Below are positions 23,523 through 28,983 of a stretch of DNA of 28,983 nucleotides, in pieces; position 1 is the stretch's first letter, and each line of letters starts with the position of its first letter. The notes beneath the pieces were generated by a model, which was given only the letters and a program-made list of their open reading frames with translations, had not been told where the DNA came from and did not search any database. Source of the stretch: JAJZQD01 sp021847735 (GTDB lineage Bacteria > Bacillota > Thermincolia > Thermincolales > UBA2595); contig DAHVYW010000036.1 in assembly GCA_027324025.1 (NCBI GenBank), forward strand, positions 1 through 28,983. Reading direction: 5' to 3'. The translations under genes and the position numbers were made by a program.

Positions 23523-24071
23523 ATGGACTTAATCAGAATTGGCGAAAAAATTATTAGCCGCCGGAAAATGGCCAGAATTATCGACCAGATTCTAGAGATG
23601 CGCAGCACCGGGGTAGCCCAACAGGAAATTGCCAACAGGTTAGGCGTTGACAGAACGTTCATTTCCCGGTTGGAAAATCTGGGGGAAGTTCGTAAAGGTA
23701 ACAGGATAGCCGTGGTTGGTTTTCCTATCAAGAATAAAGATGAGATTTTGGACTTGCTGCACCGGGAAGGCATAGAATTCACGTTAATCATGACTGAGAC
23801 CGAGCGCTGGGATTTTGTCAAAAAAAGCAAAGGTATTGAACTGTTTAACAAAATTATGAATGTCCTGGCGGAAGTAAGGTCTTTTGACGTGATAATCGTA
23901 ATAGGTTCAAATCAACGGATTAAAGTAATTGAGGCTATTATCGACAAAGAAGTGGTCGGGTTTGAAATAGGGGAGTCCCCAATAGAAGAGGATAAGTACG
24001 TAGATCCAATGAAGGTATTGGATATATTAAGTGCCATAAAGGCAAAGGCGTTTAGGGAGGCAATAAAGTGA
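23523..24071 (+). CDS. HTH transcriptional regulator with C-terminal sensor-like domain
   Basis: A 182-residue protein with a helix-turn-helix near residues 22-52 (VAQQEIANRLGVDRTFISRL), of the lambda-repressor/XRE or Sin type. The C-terminal 120 residues begin GNRIAVVGFPIKNKDE and contain FDVIIVIGSNQRIKVIEAI, alternating strands and helices like a small alpha/beta ligand- or nucleotide-binding domain; I do not recognise its family. ATG at 23523 lies 6 nt after GGGGG; an in-frame TTG at 23517 abuts it and is rejected. It overlaps the next gene by 4 nt (GTGA). It probably controls its own operon through the palindrome at 23457-23476. Confidence 0.75.
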   Translation: MDLIRIGEKIISRRKMARIIDQILEMRSTGVAQQEIANRLGVDRTFISRLENLGEVRKGNRIAVVGFPIKNKDEILDLLHREGIEFTLIMTETERWDFVKKSKGIELFNKIMNVLAEVRSFDVIIVIGSNQRIKVIEAIIDKEVVGFEIGESPIEEDKYVDPMKVLDILSAIKAKAFREAIK

Positions 24072-24985
24072 AACGGGTCATGAGTGTAAGCCTGGGTTCT
24101 TCAACTCGGAACCACACCGTGGAAACTGAGTTTTTAGGAACAAAATTTTTGATAGAACGTATAGGTACCGACGGGGACATGGACGAGGCCATACAAATAA
24201 TCAGTAAATATGACGGTATTGTTGATGCGTTCGGGCTGGGCGGGATAGACCTGTACATATATGCCGGACCTAATCGCTACACTTTTAGGGATGCCGAGCG
24301 GATTGCCAGAGCAGCCAAAAAGACCCCTATTGTTGACGGAAGCGGTCTAAAAAACACCTTGGAACGAAAAGTTATTGCATACTTACAAAATGAAATGGGA
24401 ATGGTATTCGCAGGAAAAAAAGTGTTAATGGTTTGTGCTGTGGACCGGTTTGGAATGGCTGAAAGTTTTTGGGAGGCTGGGGCAACCATGGAATTCGGCG
24501 ACCTCATTTTTGCCTTAGGGATACCGGTTAGTATTTCCTCTCTAAAGTCTTTAGAAAGATTAGCAAGAATAATGGCGCCGGTGGTAGTCAAACTTCCCTT
24601 TAAAATGCTGTACCCGACCGGTGAAAAGCAGGAGAAGGTTAACCCAAAGTATGCCAGGTATTATGACCGGTCAGACATAATTGCCGGAGACTTTCATTTT
24701 ATCAGGAGATATATGCCGGAAAAGCTGACAGGTAAATGTATTATCACAAATACGGTAACTCCCAACGATGTGGAATTATTAAGGGACAGGGGGGCAGGCT
24801 TACTGGTTACTACAACCCCTGAATTGAACGGGAGGTCTTTTGGTACAAACGTAATGGAGGGAGTATTGATTGCCCTGACCGGTAAGACTCCCGATAAAAT
24901 GTCACCTGAAAATTACTCTGAAATACTTGAACAAATAGGGTTTAAACCAAGAGTAGTCAATTTTTTAAACGAACAAGTTACGTAG
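24068..24985 (+). CDS. Conserved protein of unknown function in the acyl-ACP-reductase-like operon
   Basis: A 305-residue soluble protein that I cannot assign with confidence. Visible features: an N-terminal MSVSLGSSTRNH segment, IVDAFGLGGIDLYIYAG at about 51-67, a central GKKVLMVCAVDRFGMAE resembling a nucleotide- or cofactor-binding strand-loop-helix, and a C-terminal VTTTPELNGRSFGTNVMEG. No signal peptide or membrane helix. I recall relatives in Clostridia labelled quinate 5-dehydrogenase, but I see no standard shikimate/quinate dehydrogenase motif to support that. The GTG start overlaps the regulator by 4 nt, and the reductase gene follows after 12 nt, so the three act together. Confidence 0.7.
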   Translation: MKRVMSVSLGSSTRNHTVETEFLGTKFLIERIGTDGDMDEAIQIISKYDGIVDAFGLGGIDLYIYAGPNRYTFRDAERIARAAKKTPIVDGSGLKNTLERKVIAYLQNEMGMVFAGKKVLMVCAVDRFGMAESFWEAGATMEFGDLIFALGIPVSISSLKSLERLARIMAPVVVKLPFKMLYPTGEKQEKVNPKYARYYDRSDIIAGDFHFIRRYMPEKLTGKCIITNTVTPNDVELLRDRGAGLLVTTTPELNGRSFGTNVMEGVLIALTGKTPDKMSPENYSEILEQIGFKPRVVNFLNEQVT

Positions 24986-24997
24986 GGGGAGACGCGC

Positions 24998-26086
24998 GTG
25001 GACAGTTTTGCTTTCATGATCCATCCCTTGGATGAATCTGATGTGACGAAAAAATATTCTGCCGCCAGATTTGTACCAAAATTTATCATAGCCCAGATGT
25101 TAAAGCACGCCCCGCCGTTTAAGGCGTCTGATATAACGGGGGTTACCTCAAAATACAACAAAATCGACGGCTCGTTTGTTACTTGCCCTCTTACGGCCAA
25201 GCAAATGATATCATTGCCAGAGTCATTTGTAATCAATAAAATTATCCAGGCCGGGAAGGTTGCTGAACAGCTCGGGGCTAAAATACTAGGGCTTGGAGCA
25301 TATACCTCGGTTGTGGGAGACGCGGGGCTTAGTGTGGCCAAAAACCTAAAGATTCCTGTGACCACAGGAAACAGCTACACGGTGGCTACCGCCATTGAAG
25401 GCGCCAAACTGGCGTCCTGTAAAATGGGACATAATCTTGATGAGGTAAAAGTGGCTATAATAGGTGCAACCGGTTCTATAGGAAGTGTTTGTGCCGAAAT
25501 CTTAGCCCGCGATGTAAAAACTCTTATACTGGTGGGAAAAGATGAAGTAAAGCTTCATAGACTTGCCAACCGGATTCTTTATGATACAGGGTTAGTAGCT
25601 AAAATTAGTCTGGATTTGAGGCAGTCTTTAAAACACGCGGATGTTGTTATTTGTGCTACCAATTCAGTGGAAATCCTGATAAACCCGGAGGACCTTAAGC
25701 CGGGGGCAGTCGTTTGCGATGTCTCCAGACCGCGGAATGTTTCACGTAGGGTTGCCGAGCTAAGAAATGATGTGCTGGTTATCGAAGGCGGGCTTGTTGA
25801 GGTGCCGGGGGATGTCAATTTTAATCTTAACTTCGGTTTTCCGCCCGGTATGGCCTATGCATGCATGGCGGAAACAATGATTCTCGCTCTGGAAAAGAAA
25901 TATGAAAGCTATACCTTGGGTCGTGACGTAAGTATTAAACAGGTTATGGAAATCGATAAACTGGCCAAAAAACACGGCTTCAGGGTAGCGGGGTTCCGTA
26001 GTTTTGAAAAAGCTGTAACGGAAGTGGAAATAAATAGTATCAGGGACAATGCCATGAGAAAGGTTTTGGTTACAGAAACAGCTTAG
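24998..26086 (+). CDS. Long-chain acyl-ACP reductase (AAR)-like oxidoreductase
   Basis: A 362-residue Rossmann protein resembling cyanobacterial acyl-ACP reductase along its whole length. GLGAYTSVVG (98-107) and TTGNSYT (122-128) match the AAR segments GGFTSI and TTGNTHT; the NADP-binding GATGSIGSVCA is at 156-166; Cys289 in AYACMAETM aligns with the catalytic Cys of AAR in FACFAEAM. The N-terminal FAFMIHPL also corresponds. AAR reduces fatty acyl-ACP to the aldehyde, with NADPH and a thioester on the Cys. No aldehyde-deformylating oxygenase is present, as expected in an anaerobe. Generic pipelines may label it shikimate dehydrogenase-like. GTG start after GGGGGAGA. Substrate and product in this host are unknown. 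Confidence 0.75.
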   Translation: MDSFAFMIHPLDESDVTKKYSAARFVPKFIIAQMLKHAPPFKASDITGVTSKYNKIDGSFVTCPLTAKQMISLPESFVINKIIQAGKVAEQLGAKILGLGAYTSVVGDAGLSVAKNLKIPVTTGNSYTVATAIEGAKLASCKMGHNLDEVKVAIIGATGSIGSVCAEILARDVKTLILVGKDEVKLHRLANRILYDTGLVAKISLDLRQSLKHADVVICATNSVEILINPEDLKPGAVVCDVSRPRNVSRRVAELRNDVLVIEGGLVEVPGDVNFNLNFGFPPGMAYACMAETMILALEKKYESYTLGRDVSIKQVMEIDKLAKKHGFRVAGFRSFEKAVTEVEINSIRDNAMRKVLVTETA

Positions 26087-26116
26087 GGTATAATTACTGT
26101 TTTTAGAGGGTTATCC

Positions 26117-26145
26117 TTGACAACAGGTGGCATTCTTTTTATAAT
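26117..26145 (+). promoter_or_regulatory. Perfect-consensus sigma-A promoter upstream of greA
   Basis: TTGACA (26117-26122), 17-nt spacer, TATAAT (26140-26145): matches both consensus hexamers exactly. Transcription would start near 26152, but a terminator-like hairpin follows at 26194. Confidence 0.85.
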
Positions 26146-26193
26146 ATTTCCATAAGAAAGACGGTGCCCGGTCAAAACAGGTAATGCCGTTTT

Positions 26194-26222
26194 AGTGTCA
26201 AGCTATAACTTGACACTCTTTT
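26194..26222 (+). terminator. Terminator-like hairpin upstream of greA
   Basis: Perfect 9-bp stem AGTGTCAAG (26194-26202) / CTTGACACT (26209-26217), loop CTATAA, followed by CTTTT. It could terminate the AAR-like operon, or end a roughly 70-nt transcript from the promoter at 26117, acting as an attenuator for greA. Confidence 0.65.
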
Positions 26223-26232
26223 AGTGCCTACA

Positions 26233-26241
26233 TGGTATAAT
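26233..26241 (+). promoter_or_regulatory. Second, extended -10 promoter for greA
   Basis: TGGTATAAT with perfect TATAAT at 26236-26241. TTGACA at 26210-26215 is 20 nt away, too far for ideal spacing and within the preceding hairpin. The extended -10 may suffice. It would give a leader of about 60 nt before greA. Confidence 0.55.
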
Positions 26242-26309
26242 CCATTCGGTGGCGAGCATACTGCATTGGCTGGGATTTTTGGCTAAAACCTTAAAAGGGG
26301 AGCGAGATA

Positions 26310-26786
26310 ATGGTAGAAAAGGAAGTTATACTGACTCTTGACGGTCTTAAGAAACTTGAGCAGGAGCTGGAGCATTTCAAATCCGTTAAAAGAAGAGAGG
26401 TTGCCGAGAGGATTAAGGAAGCCATTGAATTTGGCGATATAAGTGAAAACTCCGAGTACGAGGATGCCAAGAACGAGCAGGCGATGATAGAGGGCCGGAT
26501 CCTCACCCTGGAGAAATTGTTGCGAAATGCCAGGGTCATTGATGAGGGGGATATCCATACTGATGTTGTTTCCGTGGGGTCTACGGTGCTTATTAAAGAC
26601 CTGGAAGTGGGAGATGAAATAGACTACACCATTGTTGGTTCTGCAGAGGCCGACCCTGCGAAGAATAAAATATCGAACGAATCCCCAGTAGGAAAAGCCA
26701 TTCTTGGTCAGCAAACCGGAAAAATAGTTGAAGTCTCGGTTCCTGCCGGCAAGCTTCGATACCAGATTATGAATATCAGAAAGTAA
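26310..26786 (+). CDS. greA: Transcription elongation factor GreA
   Basis: Rescues backtracked RNA polymerase by stimulating transcript cleavage in the secondary channel. It has 158 residues, as usual: an N-terminal coiled coil (about 1-75) with the acidic tip GDISENSEYEDAK, then an FKBP-like C-terminal domain with ISNESPVGKAILGQ and VPAGKLRYQI. ATG follows AAAAGGGGAG. It lies 56 nt before lysS with an intervening hairpin, an order common in Clostridia. Confidence 0.97.
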   Translation: MVEKEVILTLDGLKKLEQELEHFKSVKRREVAERIKEAIEFGDISENSEYEDAKNEQAMIEGRILTLEKLLRNARVIDEGDIHTDVVSVGSTVLIKDLEVGDEIDYTIVGSAEADPAKNKISNESPVGKAILGQQTGKIVEVSVPAGKLRYQIMNIRK

Positions 26787-26797
26787 TTCGAAACTAA

Positions 26798-26830
26798 GTC
26801 CGGAACCCTTGGGGATTCCGGACATTTTTT
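26798..26830 (+). terminator. Terminator between greA and lysS
   Basis: GTCCGGAA (26798-26805) pairs with TTCCGGAC (26816-26823), with extra CC/GG pairing inside, followed by ATTTTTT. It ends right before the lysS ribosome site (GGAGGTAA), so lysS is likely read through only partly or from greA transcripts that escape. Confidence 0.85.
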
Positions 26831-26842
26831 GGAGGTAATATA

Positions 26843-28315
26843 ATGACTCAGGAACTTGATTTAAGCGAGTTATTACTTGTGCGTAGAAAAAAGCTGGACG
26901 AGCTCAGAGAGAAAGGTATTGACCCCTTCGGTGGGAAGTTTGCCGGAAAACGTGAGGCCAAGGATATTATTGGTAAGTTTGACCAATTAGAAAATCAACA
27001 AGTAAAGGTTGCCGGCAGGATAATGGCCAAACGTGATATGGGCAAGGCGACCTTCGCCCATATTCAGGATGTTAGTGGGAAGATTCAGGTATATGTAAGA
27101 GTAAACGAGGTCGGTGAAGAACCATACGAACTCTTTACTCACTTTGATATAGGGGATATTATCGGTGTTTCCGGTAAGATTTTTAAAACTCAGAGAGGCG
27201 AAATATCCGTATGGGCCAATAAGATAACATTGCTGTCAAAATCGTTAAAACCACTGCCGGAGAAATGGCACGGCCTAAAAGATGTCGAATTACGGTATCG
27301 CCAAAGGTACGTTGATCTGATTGTTAACCCCGAAGTTAAGGACGTGTTTGTTGCCAGAAGTCGTATTATAAAGGCTATCAGAAGCTACCTGGACAGGCAG
27401 GGGTTTTTGGAAGTGGAGACCCCAATGATGCATCCTATCCCGGGAGGCGCGACGGCAAAGCCTTTTATTACTCATCATAATACCCTTGACATGGACCTTT
27501 ATCTAAGGATTGCGCCGGAACTTTATCTTAAAAGACTATTGGTCGGGGGATTGGAGAAGGTCTACGAAATCAATAGGAGTTTCAGAAATGAAGGTATCTC
27601 CACCAAACATAATCCCGAGTTTACCATGCTCGAACTTTACCAGGCTTATGCTGACTACCGGGATATGATGAAGCTTACCGAAAAGTTAGTCTCCTCTGCA
27701 GCTAAAACAGTGTTGGGTACAACAAAGGTGGAATATGAAGGCCAGATTATTGACCTGACCCCTCCGTGGACGCGCATTCCCATGCTTAAGGCAATTAAAC
27801 AGCACACCGGGGTTAATTTTACCTCGATTAAAAGCGACAGGGGTGCCAGGGCGGCAGCAAAGAAGTTGGGAATGACAGTTGAAAAGGACGCAACCAGAGG
27901 CAGCATTATTAACGAAGTGTTCGAAGAATTTGTCGAGCCGAAATTGATTCAGCCAACATTCATCATTGATTATCCAATAGAAATTTCCCCCTTGGCCAAA
28001 CGGAAAAGCAAAAACCCGGCTTATACTTACCGCTTTGAGGCCTTCATTTATGGCCGTGAGATGGCCAATGCCTTCTCCGAACTTAACGATCCCATCGACC
28101 AGGAACAGCGCTTCCGGAAGCAGGTCGAACAAAGGGTGGCAGGAGACGACGAGGCCCACAGAATGGATGAAGACTACATTAATGCCCTCGAGTACGGCAT
28201 GCCGCCCGCCGGTGGGCTGGGCATAGGAATAGACCGGTTGGTTATGCTGTTAACTAATTCTTCATCTATTCGCGATGTTTTATTGTTCCCGCAAATGAAA
28301 CCAAGGGAACAATAA
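26843..28315 (+). CDS. lysS: Lysyl-tRNA synthetase, class II
   Basis: Charges tRNA-Lys with lysine. It has 490 residues, typical for bacterial class II LysRS. The N-terminal OB fold (about 55-150, KVAGRIMAKRDMGKATFAHI) binds the anticodon. Class II motif 1 (FLEVETPMMHPIPGGATAKPF region), motif 2 (FRNEGISTKHNPEFTMLELY) and motif 3 (GGLGIGIDRLVMLLT near the C-terminus) are intact. ATG 4 nt after GGAGGTAA. A strong terminator follows at 28357, before the rRNA promoter region. Confidence 0.97.
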   Translation: MTQELDLSELLLVRRKKLDELREKGIDPFGGKFAGKREAKDIIGKFDQLENQQVKVAGRIMAKRDMGKATFAHIQDVSGKIQVYVRVNEVGEEPYELFTHFDIGDIIGVSGKIFKTQRGEISVWANKITLLSKSLKPLPEKWHGLKDVELRYRQRYVDLIVNPEVKDVFVARSRIIKAIRSYLDRQGFLEVETPMMHPIPGGATAKPFITHHNTLDMDLYLRIAPELYLKRLLVGGLEKVYEINRSFRNEGISTKHNPEFTMLELYQAYADYRDMMKLTEKLVSSAAKTVLGTTKVEYEGQIIDLTPPWTRIPMLKAIKQHTGVNFTSIKSDRGARAAAKKLGMTVEKDATRGSIINEVFEEFVEPKLIQPTFIIDYPIEISPLAKRKSKNPAYTYRFEAFIYGREMANAFSELNDPIDQEQRFRKQVEQRVAGDDEAHRMDEDYINALEYGMPPAGGLGIGIDRLVMLLTNSSSIRDVLLFPQMKPREQ

Positions 28316-28356
28316 AACGATACCTAACCAGGCTGAAATGCATTTTCCGCAATAAG

Positions 28357-28393
28357 AGCAGGTAAGCCGCGTTTTTTGGCAAACCTGCTTTTC
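28357..28393 (+). terminator. Intrinsic terminator after lysS
   Basis: AGCAGGT (28357-28363) pairs with ACCTGCT (28383-28389), continued after a 2x2 AA/AA internal loop by GCC/GGC, followed by TTTTC. Confidence 0.8.
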
Positions 28394-28741
28394 TTATCTC
28401 GTGCTGTATGATCTGAGGCGGTAATAATTTTTAGCCGGTATAAACAGGTTCCGGATGAAAAAACAAAGTTTGTCTGGACAGTCTTCGATACAGCCTGGTT
28501 TATAGCCTGTTTTCTTTACAAGCCTCCAGATTTCAACTGATTTCAAATGGATACTCATGATTCAACAATCACTGGGGACGAATTATGATTATGTTGTCGA
28601 AAAGAAAAGAATAGGTCAACCAATTTCGTTTACTGGCAAAATACCTTAGTTTTTTTAAGTTGACGGTCGCCATATCCTATGATATATTTTCTATTGCCAT
28701 GAAAAATAAGGTTAGTCTAAGAAAGAAGCTGTTGGTGCTAC
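28394..28741. other. Non-coding gap upstream of the probable rRNA promoters
   Basis: About 350 nt of A/T-rich sequence with no gene, RNA or repeat that I can support. The last 60 nt before the promoter are rich in A and T and could act as an UP element. Confidence 0.4.
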
Positions 28742-28771
28742 TTGACAAACCCGGTTTTACCGTGGTACAAT
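28742..28771 (+). promoter_or_regulatory. Probable rRNA operon promoter P1
   Basis: TTGACA (28742-28747), 18-nt spacer, TACAAT (28766-28771) with an extended TGG. A hairpin AAGCGC/GCGCTT with T5 (28781-28800) lies right after the expected start. Confidence 0.7.
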
Positions 28772-28822
28772 AAAATTCCGAAGCGCGTAATGCGCTTTTT
28801 AACAATTACCAGAACAAACCTG

Positions 28823-28851
28823 TTGACCTGAGGGAACAGGAATGGTAAGAT
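28823..28851 (+). promoter_or_regulatory. Probable rRNA operon promoter P2
   Basis: TTGACC (28823-28828), 17-nt spacer, TAAGAT (28846-28851) with an extended TGG upstream. Tandem promoters about 80 nt apart are common for rRNA operons. Confidence 0.6.
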
Positions 28852-28983
28852 GAAGTTCCGCGGTTGAGAGACGGCGGGACAGCCAACGGTCCTTGAAAAC
28901 TGAACAGTGAGAGAGAGAGAGATGGTTGAAGAAGCCAATAGACGTTAGCCAAGAGCTAAGCAGTATTGGTTAAAAACAAGCAT
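28852..28983 (+). promoter_or_regulatory. Leader of a probable rRNA operon (boxA-like element and processing stem)
   Basis: CCTTGAAAACTGAACAG at 28891-28907 resembles the boxA/leader sequence that precedes rRNA genes in Gram-positive bacteria. A GA repeat follows (28908-28921). CCAATA (28935-28940)/TATTGG (28964-28969), with an inner TTAGC/GCTAA hairpin, could be a processing stem. The 16S gene itself would begin beyond the window, so the operon is inferred. Confidence 0.6.

Noticed and set aside
24998..26086. Ordinary shikimate dehydrogenase (AroE)
   Set aside because: It lacks AroE's usual N-terminal substrate motif and length, whereas the TTGN, GATGSIGS and Cys-containing ACMAE segments match acyl-ACP reductase.
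1..28983. CRISPR arrays, tRNA genes, transposases or prophage genes
   Set aside because: I saw no regularly spaced repeats, no tRNA cloverleaf with a GGTTCRA-type T loop, and no transposase or integrase motifs.

Overview
The window looks like a chromosome segment of an anaerobic Gram-positive bacterium of the class Clostridia, most like the Peptococcaceae/Desulfotomaculum-type lineages. This is inferred from gene content (formate-tetrahydrofolate ligase beside a corrinoid-type methyltransferase, greA-lysS leading into an rRNA promoter region, type III pantothenate kinase, BirA with a DNA-binding domain), from strong GGAGG-type ribosome binding sites with many TTG and GTG starts, and from A/T-rich sigma-A-like promoters. 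No species can be named from the sequence alone.

Layout. Positions 1-4101: a FlK-like thioesterase, a structured 400-nt leader, a divergent formate-tetrahydrofolate ligase and a UroD/MtaA-type methyltransferase, pointing to one-carbon metabolism. Positions 4294-6896: a folate operon (HD-domain protein, folP, folB, folK). Positions 6872-13594: a promoter and attenuator-like leader, then a DUF2520 Rossmann protein overlapping panB, panC and panD (pantothenate), then nadA-nadB-nadC (NAD from aspartate). Positions 13653-15349: birA and bioY, each preceded by a BirA-operator-like inverted repeat with identical 16-nt spacing. Positions 15401-15523: an unusual long structured palindrome. Positions 15556-20576 (minus strand): a ChlI-type AAA+ ATPase followed by two tandem, gap-free paralogous VWA proteins. 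Positions 20955-23364: cheX, coaX and dusB. Positions 23450-26086: a three-gene operon of an HTH regulator, an unrecognised protein and a homologue of cyanobacterial acyl-ACP reductase. Positions 26117-28315: greA and lysS. Positions 28742-28983: tandem promoters and a leader of what is probably an rRNA operon starting just past the window end.

How the genes fit together. Much of the window makes cofactors: folate (folP/B/K) serves the tetrahydrofolate pathway used by the ligase; panB/C/D with coaX leads towards coenzyme A; nadA/B/C makes NAD; birA/bioY imports, attaches and senses biotin. No panE is present, and the DUF2520 protein translationally coupled to panB is a reasonable candidate for the missing ketopantoate reductase. 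The minus-strand AAA+/VWA block interrupts an otherwise co-oriented housekeeping region.

The parts most worth following up are the acyl-ACP-reductase-like operon with its palindromic operator, the ChlI/VWA/VWA module, the 123-nt palindrome at its edge, and the leader in front of the pantothenate genes.
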